From positions 186,001 through 250,000 of the forward strand of contig NZ_CP093365.1 in the NCBI RefSeq assembly GCF_023380245.1: a DNA stretch of 64,000 nucleotides, in the 5' to 3' direction. The position numbers and the translations under genes are program-made. The stretch is from Bombilactobacillus thymidiniphilus. GTDB taxonomy: Bacteria; Bacillota; Bacilli; Lactobacillales; Lactobacillaceae. The notes beneath the pieces were generated by a model. That model was not told where the DNA came from, made no database searches, and saw only the letters and a program-made list of their open reading frames with translations. Numbering within the stretch: the stretch's first letter is position 1; each line of letters begins with the position of its first letter. This document shows positions 19,645 to 32,468 of the stretch, one piece after another.

Positions 19645-19800
19645 CGTGTAAAATAATTGCAGCGTTGAGTGACAGGCTCGGGCAACAGTTTATAGCAGAT
19701 AGTGTTCAATTGTGTAACCTGCGGCTGCAAGGGGTGAAGATTGTAATATAAACTGTCCAAATGTTGAACTCAAGAATTAATTATTTTACTCCAACAAATT
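19645..19800 (+). promoter_or_regulatory. Structured rpsD leader, probable S4 autoregulatory element
   Basis: The rpsD 5' untranslated region can form a closing stem of 10 perfect pairs, ACAGTTTATA (19685-19694) with TATAAACTGT (19747-19756). Inside this stem-loop, GTTCAA (19704-19709) is complementary to TTGAAC (19764-19769) outside it, which makes a pseudoknot. In Bacillus subtilis ribosomal protein S4 is known to repress its own mRNA through such a leader. That this one works the same way is inference from position and fold. The rest of the 307-base gap between ezrA and rpsD holds only the two promoter regions and the rpsD ribosome site. Confidence 0.75.
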
Positions 19801-19819
19801 TATTGGAGGATTTATTTAT

Positions 19820-20428
19820 ATGCGTTATACAGGTCCAACATGGAAAAAATCACGTCGTTTAGGTATTTCTTTATCTGGTACAGGTAAAGAATTGGCTCGT
19901 CGGCCGTATGCTCCTGGACAACATGGTCCTAACAATCGGAGTAAGTTGTCTGAATATGGTACTCAACTACAAGAAAAGCAAAAATTACGTTTGATGTATG
20001 GTTTAAATGAACGTCAATTCCGTAATGCCTTCTTGAAAGCCGGTAAGATTCGTCAAGGTAAACATGGTGAAAACTTTATGATCTTATTGGAAACACGTTT
20101 AGATAACATCGTTTATCGCTTAGGTTTGGCTACCACTCGTGCTCAAGCACGTCAATTAGTTAACCATGGTCATATCACTGTTGATGGAAAACGCGTTGAT
20201 ATTCCTTCTTACAGTGTTAAACCTGGTCAAACAATTTCTTTGCGTGAACGTTCTAAGAATTTGCAAGTTGTCAAAGATTCTTTGGAAGCTAATGTTGCTC
20301 GCTTATCATTTGTAGAATTTGACGATAACAAACTTGAAGGGCAATTAATCCGTTTACCACAACGTGATGAATTAGCACCTGAAATTGATGAATCATTAGT
20401 TGTTGAATTTTACAACCAAATTCTTTAA
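19820..20428 (+). CDS. rpsD: 30S ribosomal protein S4
   Basis: S4 binds 16S rRNA early in 30S assembly and lines the mRNA entry site. The 202-aa protein is of usual length and has the N-terminal [14 protein letters not shown] segment, [11 protein letters not shown], the [12 protein letters not shown] region and an S4 RNA-binding domain (about residues 92-155, with [26 protein letters not shown]). ATG at 19820 follows TTGGAGG. It is a monocistronic gene between a structured leader and an intrinsic terminator. Codon use is clearly of the highly expressed type. Confidence 0.98.
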   Translation: MRYTGPTWKKSRRLGISLSGTGKELARRPYAPGQHGPNNRSKLSEYGTQLQEKQKLRLMYGLNERQFRNAFLKAGKIRQGKHGENFMILLETRLDNIVYRLGLATTRAQARQLVNHGHITVDGKRVDIPSYSVKPGQTISLRERSKNLQVVKDSLEANVARLSFVEFDDNKLEGQLIRLPQRDELAPEIDESLVVEFYNQIL

Positions 20429-20441
20429 CATCTTCACCAAC

Positions 20442-20468
20442 AAAAGGCAACCCTTTGGTTGCTTTTTT
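20442..20468 (+). terminator. Terminator of rpsD
   Basis: Stem AAAGGCAACC / GGTTGCTTTT around a 4-base loop, followed by a T-run. Confidence 0.9.
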
Positions 20469-20517
20469 ATTTTAGCCAATTATTATAGTTAGTATAATAA
20501 GAAAGGTAATAAATCTC

Positions 20518-21816
20518 ATGCAAGAACCTTTAGCTTTTCGGATGCGTCCTAAATCTATTGCTGAAATAGTCGGTCAACAGCATCTGGTGGGACCTAATAA
20601 AATTATTGCGCGCATGGTCAAAGCTAAGATGCTTTCATCAATGATCTTGTACGGTCCCCCTGGTACAGGTAAAACTAGTATTGCTAGTGCTATTGCCGGC
20701 AGTACCAAATATGCTTTTCGCCAGTTAAATGCTTCGATTGACTCTAAAAAACAATTACAAATTGTTGCTGAAGAAGCTAAAATGAGCGGGACTGTTGTTT
20801 TATTGTTAGATGAAATCCATCGCCTAGATAAAGCTAAACAAGATTTTCTGCTACCTTTATTAGAGAGTGGACAAATTATTTTGGTAGGCGCTACAACAGA
20901 AAATCCATATATGTCAATTAACCCAGCGATCCGCAGCCGTACCCAAATTTTTGAAGTTTATCCTCTACAACCGGCTGACATCAAAAAAGCTCTGCAACAA
21001 GCTCTTACTAATGAAAAAAGAGGACTTGGCAAATATCATGTTAATTTAGCTGAGGATGCCCTAACTTTTCTAGCCACAACAACTAGTGGAGATTTGCGCA
21101 GTGCTTTAAACGGTCTAGAATTGGCTGTTAAATCCACATCACCTGATGAAACGGGCACAATCAAAATCAGCTTAGCTACTGTGGAAGAATCTTTGCAGCA
21201 AAAACGCCTAGTCGCCGACAAAGATGGCGATAGCCATTATGACACTATTTCTGCTTTCCAAAAATCAATTCGTGGCAGTGATACTGACGCTGCTTTACAT
21301 TATTTGGCACGTCTTTTAGTCGCCGGCGATTTAAAAACCGTTATTCGGCGTTTATTAATTTGTGCCTATGAAGATATAGGTTTAGCTAACCCAACAGCTT
21401 GTCAACATGCCGTTTTAGCTTGCCAGGTAGCGGAAAAAGTCGGTTTACCTGAAGCGCGAATTCCTTTAGCTGATGCTATTATTGAATTATGCTTGAGTCC
21501 CAAATCGAATTCGGGGATTACAGCCATTGATGCTGCTTTAAAAGATGTCAATAGTGGTCATAGTGGTCAAATTCCTGCTAAATTAAAAGATGCCCACTAT
21601 CAAGGTGCCAAAGCTTTAAGACATGGCCTTGATTATCGTTATCCTCATGATTACGATAACGACTGGGTTGCCCAGCAGTATCTCCCCGATCAATTATTGG
21701 GAATTCACTATTATCAACCTAAAACCAACAGCAAATATGAAATTGGTCTCAAACAGACTTATGAGCAATTAAGTAAATTGCAAAATACCAAAAATAACGA
21801 GGATGCCAATGGTTAA
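20518..21816 (+). CDS. rarA: Replication-associated recombination protein A (RarA/MgsA) AAA+ ATPase
   Basis: RarA is a clamp-loader-like AAA+ ATPase acting at stalled replication forks. The 432-aa protein has Walker A GPPGTGKTS (about residues 45-53), Walker B LLLDEIHR, sensor segment ILVGATTENPY and an Arg finger in IRSRTQIFEV. The C-terminal MgsA tetramerisation domain (about residue 250 onward) contains CAYEDIGLANP and the terminal YRYPHDYDNDWVAQQYLPD signature. ATG 20518 has GAAAGG upstream. The gene overlaps the next small membrane-protein gene by 8 bases. Confidence 0.95.
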   Translation: MQEPLAFRMRPKSIAEIVGQQHLVGPNKIIARMVKAKMLSSMILYGPPGTGKTSIASAIAGSTKYAFRQLNASIDSKKQLQIVAEEAKMSGTVVLLLDEIHRLDKAKQDFLLPLLESGQIILVGATTENPYMSINPAIRSRTQIFEVYPLQPADIKKALQQALTNEKRGLGKYHVNLAEDALTFLATTTSGDLRSALNGLELAVKSTSPDETGTIKISLATVEESLQQKRLVADKDGDSHYDTISAFQKSIRGSDTDAALHYLARLLVAGDLKTVIRRLLICAYEDIGLANPTACQHAVLACQVAEKVGLPEARIPLADAIIELCLSPKSNSGITAIDAALKDVNSGHSGQIPAKLKDAHYQGAKALRHGLDYRYPHDYDNDWVAQQYLPDQLLGIHYYQPKTNSKYEIGLKQTYEQLSKLQNTKNNEDANG

Positions 21817-22084
21817 AATACTCATTTTATTTTTTATTGCTGTATTAATAAGTTTAAGTATTTTTTTGCTCAAAACAATTCCAAATCCTTTTATCCAAGT
21901 GGACCAGCAAAAACTGACAGCCTTGCAGCATTTACTAAAAACTACGGCGTGGTTGCTTATAGTCACTGCAATATTAGGGATAGTTATCTTGCTCTTAGCA
22001 CCATTAACGTGGAATTTAATAACATTAGTCGTCGGTAGCTTAATTACAGGGGGATTTGCACTAACACTAGCTCAATTAAGTTAA
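21809..22084 (+). CDS. Small two- to three-helix membrane protein of unknown function
   Basis: This 91-aa hydrophobic protein has about three transmembrane segments: an N-terminal helix (about 3-20), one around 47-65 and one around 70-87. A short polar stretch, PNPFIQVDQQKLTALQH, separates the first two. I do not recognise a named family. ATG at 21809 follows ACGAGG with 6-base spacing, and the alternative ATG at 21803 is too close. It overlaps the end of rarA, which suggests translational coupling. It lies 26 bases before the uspA gene. No function can be assigned. Confidence 0.75.
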   Translation: MVKILILFFIAVLISLSIFLLKTIPNPFIQVDQQKLTALQHLLKTTAWLLIVTAILGIVILLLAPLTWNLITLVVGSLITGGFALTLAQLS

Positions 22085-22110
22085 TGTATAGATTAATTTA
22101 GGGGGAAATA

Positions 22111-22563
22111 ATGACTCAACCATATCAAAATATTTTAGTGGCTGTTGATGGTTCTTACGCTGCCGAAGTAGCTTTTAACAAAGCTTTGAAGATTGCTCAT
22201 AATAATCAAGCACATTTGCATATTGTTCAAGTTCTCGACACAAGATCTTTTCAGCAAGTATCTAGTTTTGATTCACAAAAGGTTCAACAAGTCACTGATA
22301 AAAGCAAACAAAATCTGGATGAATATCAAAAAACAGCTTTGCAACGAGGAATTAAACATGTAAGTGCTACTTTAAAATATGGTGCACCTAAAACTACAAT
22401 TGCCTTAACTTACCCTAAAGAATGTAATATTGATCTAATCATTGTTGGTGCAACAGGGTTGAATGCTGTGGAGCGCTTGCTTATAGGTTCAGTAACTGAG
22501 TTCACCATCCAACATGCTGCGTGTGATGTTATGGTTGTTCGTACTAAATTAAGTGATGAGTAA
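22111..22563 (+). CDS. Universal stress protein, UspA family
   Basis: This is a single-domain Usp protein of 150 aa. The N-terminus ILVAVDGSYAAEVAF and the C-terminal ATP-binding signature G-2x-G-9x-G-S/T (GATG through IGSVTEF, about residues 114-129) indicate the nucleotide-binding Usp subfamily. Such proteins respond to starvation, acid or oxidative stress, and the exact partner is unknown. ATG 22111 follows AGGGGGAAATA. It is probably read with rarA and the small membrane protein and ends at a strong terminator shared with rodA. Confidence 0.92.
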   Translation: MTQPYQNILVAVDGSYAAEVAFNKALKIAHNNQAHLHIVQVLDTRSFQQVSSFDSQKVQQVTDKSKQNLDEYQKTALQRGIKHVSATLKYGAPKTTIALTYPKECNIDLIIVGATGLNAVERLLIGSVTEFTIQHAACDVMVVRTKLSDE

Positions 22564-22573
22564 GTAAGGAATT

Positions 22574-22619
22574 AAAAAAGCATACAATAACTCAAAATAG
22601 AGTTATCGTATGCTTTTTT
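22574..22619. terminator. Strong bidirectional terminator between uspA and rodA
   Basis: AAAAAAGCATACAATAACTC pairs almost perfectly with the 3' arm GAGTTATCGTATGCTTTTTT, with one mismatch and a 6-base loop. Poly-A and poly-T flanks allow termination from both sides. Confidence 0.92.
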
Positions 22620-22625
22620 AGCAAA

Positions 22626-23834
22626 TTATTGAAAATCATTGCCACTAAACATATAACTTTTATAGTGATAGCGCATCGACATGATCATTCCAACACCAAT
22701 CATATTAGCCAAGAGCGACGATCCACCTTGCGAGATAAATGGCAGCGGAATTCCCGTCATTGGTAATAAACCAATGCTCATCCCAATATTTTCAAAAACA
22801 TGGAACAAAATCATCATGATAATGCCGGTGGACACATAAGCATAAAATTCATTACGAGTATCAAAAGTCACTTTAATCATCTGTGAAATCAACATAAAAT
22901 ACACGATAATTAAAAAACAAGAACCAATGAAACCGAAATTTTCAGCAATAACGGAAAAAATCATATCTGATTCACGAACGGGAACATAAACATTAGAATG
23001 ATTAAATCCCTTACCAAATAACTTACCAGAACCAATTGCCTTCAAGTTTTGCCATAGTTGATAACTATTATTAGAAGTATCTCGCGAAGGATCCAACCAA
23101 GAATCAATTCGCTCAAACTGATAGGCATGAAAGCCAATATGACTTAAAACTTCACGTCCGCCATCCGTTGCCACTAGAGATATTGCTAATGTCCCCAATA
23201 AAACAACAATCAAACATAAACTGACTAAGATTCGCCAATCAATACCTGAAACCAACATAACACCAGCTAAAATAGCTAAAAACACCAGCATTGTCCCAAA
23301 GTCTTTTTGTAATAACATCAAAACAACCACAGGCAAAGACCACAAAATCATCCGACTAATCAAAATTCGATCACTGCTCAAAGTATGATGTCGGTATTCA
23401 TGATTATGCGTGGTAACTACCCGACCAAGCATTAAAATAAATGCTGGTTTCATGATTTCCGAAGGCTGAAAAGACAGCGGTCCTAAGGCAAACCAACTCT
23501 TTGCCCCAGTCTTAATAGCATAATCACGACTATAAAAAAAGAGTACAGCAATCAAAAGCGCTATCCCAAACCAATAGGCATATGGAGCAATATTCCAAAG
23601 TTGCTGGGTATCAAAATGCATAATAATAATCACGCCAATTGCGCCCACTACGTACCACGCCAACTGCGAAATCACAGCATGCCAAGGTCCAACTGATCGC
23701 AAATCATGTGAAGCAGCTACATAAATGGAAACTAAACCGATTAAGGCTAATAACATTACCGAAAAAATAACTCCATAATCAATACGAGAATTTTCATCTT
23801 TATTTTGATTACTTCTCTTATTTGCTACGTTCAT
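22626..23834 (-). CDS. rodA: SEDS-family peptidoglycan glycosyltransferase RodA
   Basis: RodA polymerises glycan strands during rod elongation together with a class B PBP. The 402-aa polytopic protein (about ten helices) has SEDS signatures: SWFALGPLSFQPSEIMKPAF (about residue 115), the DFGTMLV loop and the C-terminal MTGIPLPFISQGGSSLLANMIGVG. It could in principle be FtsW. Position next to DUF2969, yidD, epuA and mbl favours RodA, because that cluster is the usual rodA location in lactobacilli. ATG 23834. Confidence 0.9.
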   Translation of the reverse strand: MNVANKRSNQNKDENSRIDYGVIFSVMLLALIGLVSIYVAASHDLRSVGPWHAVISQLAWYVVGAIGVIIIMHFDTQQLWNIAPYAYWFGIALLIAVLFFYSRDYAIKTGAKSWFALGPLSFQPSEIMKPAFILMLGRVVTTHNHEYRHHTLSSDRILISRMILWSLPVVVLMLLQKDFGTMLVFLAILAGVMLVSGIDWRILVSLCLIVVLLGTLAISLVATDGGREVLSHIGFHAYQFERIDSWLDPSRDTSNNSYQLWQNLKAIGSGKLFGKGFNHSNVYVPVRESDMIFSVIAENFGFIGSCFLIIVYFMLISQMIKVTFDTRNEFYAYVSTGIIMMILFHVFENIGMSIGLLPMTGIPLPFISQGGSSLLANMIGVGMIMSMRYHYKSYMFSGNDFQ

Positions 23835-23846
23835 TCAATTAAACTC

Positions 23847-24083
23847 CTAGTGTAGGTGCAGATTAAAAGTCATCAAAGCGCTATTAACAGCTTCTTCTAA
23901 ACTGGAAACCGTATTTTTGGTAGCATTCACATCATCTACCAAGACAACTTCAAAATGTTTGGTATCAAGTTGTTTAATGTTAGCGATAACCTGCTCTTGA
24001 TATTTAAGATTAACAACCAACTGCCAAGAATTACTATCTTTTTCTAATAGATCAATGTTAAATTTTCGTTCTTTTGTTTTCAT
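23847..24083 (-). CDS. DUF2969 family protein
   Basis: This 78-aa soluble protein matches the small DUF2969 family found in Lactobacillales between yidD and rodA. It has the typical pattern of a charged N-terminus, then SWQLVVNLKYQEQVIANI and a C-terminal helix SLEEAVNSALMTFNLHLH. The function is unknown. It has no signal peptide or membrane helix. It lies 12 bases before rodA and 17 bases after yidD on the same strand, so it is likely cotranscribed with the cell-elongation genes. Confidence 0.8.
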   Translation of the reverse strand: MKTKERKFNIDLLEKDSNSWQLVVNLKYQEQVIANIKQLDTKHFEVVLVDDVNATKNTVSSLEEAVNSALMTFNLHLH

Positions 24084-24100
24084 AAAGTCCTCTTAATTGT

Positions 24101-24385
24101 TTATGGATGAAACTTACGTGCTATAATATCATCTTCATAATTCTCAGGGTGCTTATTACGCAAAACAGTAAAATTATCTGGCACCGGATCAACACCACCG
24201 CGCACAAAAGGGTTACACCGCAAAATACGGCTACACCCCATTATTGTTCCCTTCAACCAACCATGCTTTTTTAAAGCATCAATCATATAAGTCGAACAAG
24301 TTGGATAATAACGACAACTAGGTGGCAACCCTGGAGAAATGTATTTTTGATAGCCACGCACTAACTTAATAAATAAAAACTTCAT
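24101..24385 (-). CDS. yidD: Membrane protein insertion efficiency factor YidD
   Basis: YidD is a small inner-surface protein that assists YidC-mediated membrane insertion. The 94-aa product has the complete family signature: [24 protein letters not shown] (about residues 8-31), then [26 protein letters not shown] and GGVDPVP, including the conserved cysteines. Its ATG (24385-24383) overlaps the stop codon of the preceding epuA gene by one base (TAATG), indicating coupled translation. Confidence 0.95.
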   Translation of the reverse strand: MKFLFIKLVRGYQKYISPGLPPSCRYYPTCSTYMIDALKKHGWLKGTIMGCSRILRCNPFVRGGVDPVPDNFTVLRNKHPENYEDDIIARKFHP

Positions 24386-24555
24386 TAACTTGCAAATTTA
24401 ATAATATGTGACCAAGTACTGGGCAATAGTGGTGTTAACAAATTGCCACCGCCCATGACAGAACCAATCATCATACCAATAATAAATAAAATCAAAAAAG
24501 CAATAATTATTTTAAAAATATTTTTTAGTAACTTATTACCATAGGAACCGTTCAT
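24385..24555 (-). CDS. EpuA-like small membrane protein (annotated elsewhere as 'DNA-directed RNA polymerase subunit beta')
   Basis: This 56-codon gene encodes a short basic N-terminus ([15 protein letters not shown]), one transmembrane helix (about residues 16-34) and a C-terminal tail [20 protein letters not shown]. The G-G-N-x-L then P-x-T-W-x-H-I pattern matches the EpuA family, single-span proteins that lie near mreB/mbl and yidD in Lactobacillales and streptococci. Databases call it an RNA polymerase subunit, but I see no basis for that here. ATG 24555 has GAAGG upstream. The stop overlaps the yidD start. Its place between mbl and yidD suggests a role at the membrane in wall growth (inference). 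Confidence 0.85.
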   Translation of the reverse strand: MNGSYGNKLLKNIFKIIIAFLILFIIGMMIGSVMGGGNLLTPLLPSTWSHIIKFAS

Positions 24556-24570
24556 CAAAGTCTACCTTCA

Positions 24571-25566
24571 CTAACGCTTTTGTTGTTTATTAACATCCAT
24601 TTGATCCAATAAAATAGCCGTTCCTTTGGCTACAGTATCTAAAGGATCTTCAGCAATTATTACTGGCACTTGAAGTTCACGGGCAAATAAACGATCAACT
24701 CCGTTCACTAAAGCACCACCACCAGTTAACATGATGCCATGATCAATAATATCCGCTGATAATTCTGGAGCTGTTTGTTCCAACACTTTCTTAGCGCGAT
24801 CAATAATTGTATACATAATATCACGTAAAGCTACTTCTGTGTCAACCGCTGAAATAGTCACCGCCGTTGGTAAGCCTGTTTGCATATCACGACCACGAAT
24901 TTGCATTTGTTCATTAGGATCAGGCTCAAATACAGTACCTATTTGTTTTTTAATTTCTTCTGAAGTACTTTCACCAATAATAATATTATACTGATCTTTT
25001 ACGTAATTTCTAATGGCTGTACTCATCTTATCACCGGCCAAGCGCAACGAACTACTGGTTGCAATATCACCCATTGATAAAATAGCAATATCACTGGTAC
25101 CACCACCAATATCAATAACCATGTTCCCTTGGGGTTTAAAAATATCCATTCCCGCGCCTACTGCAGCAACTTTAGGTTCTAATTCCAAATAAACATCCTT
25201 ACCACCGACTTGTTGAGCAGCTTCAATAATTGCTTTTTGTTCAATTGCCGTAATATTTGTAGGACAACAAATCATAATCCGAGCCTTAGAAAACATTTTA
25301 CCAGTATTTATTTTCTTGATGAAATATTCTAGCATCTTTTCTGTCACATCAAAGTCTGCAATCACACCATCTTTTAAAGGACGAATAGCTGTAATATTTT
25401 CTGGTGTACGCCCCACCATCTTATAAGCTTCCTCACCGACAGCTACTACTTGATGATCATCCGTGTTAATTGCTACAACGGAAGGTTCATTGACTACAAT
25501 CCCTTCACCCTTGACATTAATTAAAACATTGGCTGTTCCCAAATCAATTCCAATCGATCTTACCAT
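24571..25566 (-). CDS. mbl: MreB-like actin homologue Mbl
   Basis: This is a second bacterial actin (331 aa) that with MreB organises cylindrical wall synthesis. It has the phosphate-1 loop [29 protein letters not shown], phosphate-2 MVIDIGGGTSDIA and the adenosine motif MLTGGGALVNGVD. The ORF can be read from a GTG at 25581, but GGAGG precedes the ATG at 25566 with 6-base spacing. It is clearly a paralogue of the mreB product at 9325-10326. Downstream of ywzB and the atp operon, this is the usual mbl position in Firmicutes. Confidence 0.92.
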   Translation of the reverse strand: MVRSIGIDLGTANVLINVKGEGIVVNEPSVVAINTDDHQVVAVGEEAYKMVGRTPENITAIRPLKDGVIADFDVTEKMLEYFIKKINTGKMFSKARIMICCPTNITAIEQKAIIEAAQQVGGKDVYLELEPKVAAVGAGMDIFKPQGNMVIDIGGGTSDIAILSMGDIATSSSLRLAGDKMSTAIRNYVKDQYNIIIGESTSEEIKKQIGTVFEPDPNEQMQIRGRDMQTGLPTAVTISAVDTEVALRDIMYTIIDRAKKVLEQTAPELSADIIDHGIMLTGGGALVNGVDRLFARELQVPVIIAEDPLDTVAKGTAILLDQMDVNKQQKR

Positions 25567-25607
25567 ACTCATCCTCCACACCCAGCATATCTGTACAATT
25601 TAATTAC

Positions 25608-25838
25608 CTAAAACATAAAAATCAAGTTTTGAAATGATTGCAAAATATTAATAAAACACGAACTTACTGTATAGCCAATAGTAACAGCCAGCAAAACAAT
25701 TAATACCTTGCTCCAATTATTGGCTCTATTATGAAAAAATTTATTCCAATCTAAAGTTTGTACCGCCAAAAAGGCCATCCAAATAAAAAATAAATGACTA
25801 CAAATTATCAAAATACTTTGAAAACCTAGCTGCTTCAC
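25608..25838 (-). CDS. ywzB: DUF1146 family membrane protein (YwzB-like)
   Basis: This is a 76-aa protein with two transmembrane helices (about residues 5-25 and 42-65). The segment HLFFIWMAFLAVQTLDWNKFF matches the small DUF1146 family. That family sits between the ATP synthase operon and mbl/murA in many Firmicutes, exactly as here. The function is unknown. It is separated from atpC by a strong terminator, so it and mbl probably have their own promoter. Confidence 0.8.
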   Translation of the reverse strand: MKQLGFQSILIICSHLFFIWMAFLAVQTLDWNKFFHNRANNWSKVLIVLLAVTIGYTVSSCFINILQSFQNLIFMF

Positions 25839-25890
25839 TAAAATTCCCCTTCATGTCATATTAATATAATTATACTACCATTACTAATAC

Positions 25891-25928
25891 AAAAAGTGGC
25901 AGGAATATAAAATATTCCTGCCGCTTTT
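25891..25928 (-). terminator. Terminator of the ATP synthase operon
   Basis: A long inverted repeat (GGCAGGAATAT / ATATTCCTGCC, extended by AAAAGYG/CRCTTTT) lies just after the atpC stop and ends in a T-run on the minus strand. Confidence 0.9.
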
Positions 25929-25937
25929 ATAAAAATA

Positions 25938-26366
25938 CTAACGATGTCCCGAAACATTAATCCGATTAATAGCTCGTGCTAAAGCCACTTGTGCACGTTT
26001 AGTTTCATTAGCATCATGCTCAGTTTGGGCATGTTCTAAGCGTTCTTGCGCCTTCTGTCTAGCATAACGCGCTCGACGCAAATCAATATCACGCGCTCTT
26101 TCAGCACTATTAGCAACAATGCTAGCCACATTATCGGTAAATTCTAGATAACCACCATTAACTGCAATAGCGTCTTCGTGATTCTCATCATCAGCTCTTA
26201 AAACTCGCACTTCAGCAATCTTAAGTGTAGCAATAATTGGTATGTGATTAGGTAAAATCCCTAAATCGCCATCACTAGCACGTACTATTAACCTTTTACC
26301 ATGATGATGGTATACAATTCCTTCAGGAGTAATAATATCAACTGTTAGAATATGATCGTCAGCCAT
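25938..26366 (-). CDS. atpC: F1Fo ATP synthase subunit epsilon
   Basis: Epsilon is part of the central stalk and regulates catalysis. The 142-aa protein has the N-terminal beta-sandwich (VDIITPEGIVYHHHGKRLIVRASDGDLGILPNHIP) and a C-terminal helical hairpin rich in Arg/Ala (about residues 92-135). The ORF opens with TTG at 26369, but the following ATG at 26366 fits the GGGGGAG ribosome site better. It is the last gene of the atpBEFHAGDC operon, before a strong terminator. Confidence 0.96.
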   Translation of the reverse strand: MADDHILTVDIITPEGIVYHHHGKRLIVRASDGDLGILPNHIPIIATLKIAEVRVLRADDENHEDAIAVNGGYLEFTDNVASIVANSAERARDIDLRRARYARQKAQERLEHAQTEHDANETKRAQVALARAINRINVSGHR

Positions 26367-26377
26367 CAAACTCCCCC

Positions 26378-28772
<2,395 letters not shown>

Positions 28773-28787
28773 GATTCAACCTCCTAA

Positions 28788-30326
<1,539 letters not shown>

Positions 30327-30331
30327 TTATA

Positions 30332-30877
30332 TTAGTCTTGCAATAAAACTCGACTAATTTGTTGCAATTTTTTTTGAACACTGCCGTCAATAATCACATT
30401 ATTAAATTGAATAATTAAGCCACCTAAAATTTCAGGTACAACCTGGATTTGCAAACTGACTTGTTGTAAATTAAAGCGTTTTTTGAGAGCTTGCTTTAAT
30501 GCTTGTTGTTGCTCATTACTCAAGGCTAATGCCGTTTGAACTTTCACATGACCAACACCAGATTTTTTATCATACAGTACAGTATAAGCATGCATAATAG
30601 CCGTAAAATCTTCTAATCTGCGATAATCAAATAGCATTTGTAAAAAGTTTTGCATCAATGAACTGGCATTTTTCTTTATTAAATCTAAAATTGCTTGTTT
30701 ATCGCTAAGTGCCAATTCATTACTAGTTAAGACAACCCCTAAATTAGGAATTTCTTGATAAACTTGACTTATACCTACTAATTCTTGTAAGATATCTTCT
30801 TGTTGTTTATTTTTGCTTGCTACTTCAAATAAAGCACGGGCATAGCGCTGCCCTACTTCTAAATTACTCAGCTTCAT
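30332..30877 (-). CDS. atpH: F1Fo ATP synthase subunit delta (OSCP)
   Basis: Delta connects the F1 head to the peripheral stalk. The 181-aa protein has the N-terminal helical domain (GQRYARALFEVASKNK) and the C-terminal beta-type region with VVPEILGGLIIQFNNVIIDGSV, the delta/OSCP signature. It overlaps the 3' end of atpF by 14 bases, a normal arrangement, and precedes atpA. Confidence 0.96.
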   Translation of the reverse strand: MKLSNLEVGQRYARALFEVASKNKQQEDILQELVGISQVYQEIPNLGVVLTSNELALSDKQAILDLIKKNASSLMQNFLQMLFDYRRLEDFTAIMHAYTVLYDKKSGVGHVKVQTALALSNEQQQALKQALKKRFNLQQVSLQIQVVPEILGGLIIQFNNVIIDGSVQKKLQQISRVLLQD

Positions 30878-31385
30878 GACTTGACTTCAACTCCTTAATA
30901 TATGAGTCAATCAAATCTTTTTGATCTTCTGACGACAATTCCCGACCAATAACTTTGGACGCAATATTCAAAGACAATTCGGCAACATCATTTTGAACAG
31001 ATTTCATCGCATCTGCCTTGGCTTGTTTGGCATCTTCTCGTGCCTTTTTTTGAATATCTTGCGCTTGGTCATGGGCTTTGGACACAATTGAATCACGCTG
31101 CTGATTACCAGCTTCTTTAGCATTAGCAACGATTTGCACTGCTTCTGCTTGTGAATTATTTAATGCCTCTTCACGTTTTTGTTTCAAATCAGAAGCTTTC
31201 TTGCGTTCCTGATCAGCATAATCTAAATCACCAGTAATTTTGTCTGCCCGTTGATTCATCATTTTAGTTATTGGACCCCAAGCGAAATGTTTCACTAACA
31301 AAACTAAAATAATGAACGAAACCAAAACAAATAGTGTGTCACCCAAGGATGAAGATTGCGCCGTCAACAATAATGCGGGTTGCAT
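30864..31385 (-). CDS. atpF: F1Fo ATP synthase subunit b
   Basis: The b subunit is the dimeric peripheral stalk. The 173-aa protein has an N-terminal transmembrane helix (about residues 13-35, ending before the FAWGPITKMM motif) and a long charged helix extending to the C-terminus, rich in Lys, Ala, Glu and Gln. The frame opens with GTG at 31391; I choose the ATG at 31385, both being near AAAGGG. It overlaps atpH. Confidence 0.96.
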   Translation of the reverse strand: MQPALLLTAQSSSLGDTLFVLVSFIILVLLVKHFAWGPITKMMNQRADKITGDLDYADQERKKASDLKQKREEALNNSQAEAVQIVANAKEAGNQQRDSIVSKAHDQAQDIQKKAREDAKQAKADAMKSVQNDVAELSLNIASKVIGRELSSEDQKDLIDSYIKELKSSHEAE

Positions 31386-31424
31386 AAACACTCATCCCTT
31401 TCTCTTCAACAACTTGTATTATTT

Positions 31425-31652
<228 letters not shown>

Positions 31653-32366
31653 TTATTCACTTTCAATTTTGTGTGAGATATAAACACTCGACAATGTTAC
31701 AAAAACATAAGCTTGAATTGCACCGATGAAAACAGAAAATCCTTGCCAAATTATACTCAATGGCATTGCACCCACAAAGGTCAACCAACCATGGGAGGCT
31801 GCTACTTGCATAATTAAACTTAATAACACTTCACCAGCAAAAATATTGCCGTAGAGTCGCAATGATAATGTTAAAAAGTTAGTAAACTCTTCCAGCAAAT
31901 TGATTGGAAACAAAAAGCCAACTGGTTTAATATAAGTTCCCAAATAACCTTTCAGGCCTAACTTTTGAACACCATAGTAATGTGACAAAACTAGAGCAAT
32001 AAGACCTAGACTCATAGCAACAATGGGATCGGCTGTGGGCGATTTCACAAAGGTTTTGCCACCAATAGCAACTTGTAAAATAAGACCCAGCTGATTTGAG
32101 ACAAAGATAAAAGCAAACATCACAAATACATATAACATAATTGGACTAGCTTCTCTTTTCTCAGGAATCGCATTTTTAACAATGCCATTAGTGAAATCAA
32201 CTATCCATTCTAATAGATTTTGCGCTTTTCCTGGTCGCAAAGAAATTTTCCGAGACAGAAAAAAGAATAAACCAAAAACTATTAAGACTGTAATTATAGT
32301 TGATAAACAATTAGCAACGTTAAAAGTCAACCCATAGAACGAAATATATTGGTAGGATTCATTCAA
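31653..32366 (-). CDS. atpB: F1Fo ATP synthase subunit a
   Basis: Subunit a provides the proton half-channels. The 237-aa polytopic protein contains the essential Arg in LTLSLRLYGNIFAGE (about residue 175) and the C-terminal AIQAYVFVTLSSVYISHKIESE. The start is TTG at 32366 with GGAG 9 bases upstream; the nearby ATG is out of frame. It is the first gene of the operon. No atpI-type gene precedes it. About 100 bases separate it from upp. Confidence 0.95.
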   Translation of the reverse strand: MNESYQYISFYGLTFNVANCLSTIITVLIVFGLFFFLSRKISLRPGKAQNLLEWIVDFTNGIVKNAIPEKREASPIMLYVFVMFAFIFVSNQLGLILQVAIGGKTFVKSPTADPIVAMSLGLIALVLSHYYGVQKLGLKGYLGTYIKPVGFLFPINLLEEFTNFLTLSLRLYGNIFAGEVLLSLIMQVAASHGWLTFVGAMPLSIIWQGFSVFIGAIQAYVFVTLSSVYISHKIESE

Positions 32367-32468
32367 CTGGCACCACTCCTTTCCGCAATTATTTTAGCGT
32401 TTGATTTAATTCAAACATAAGGCTAGGGTACCACCATCAAACCATAATTTCAAAGTAAATTATTAAAA

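Noticed and set aside
32399-32416. Palindrome GTTTGATTTAATTCAAAC between upp and atpB
   Set aside because: The stem is only six AT-rich pairs with no T-run, too weak for a terminator, and there is no second copy to suggest an operator.
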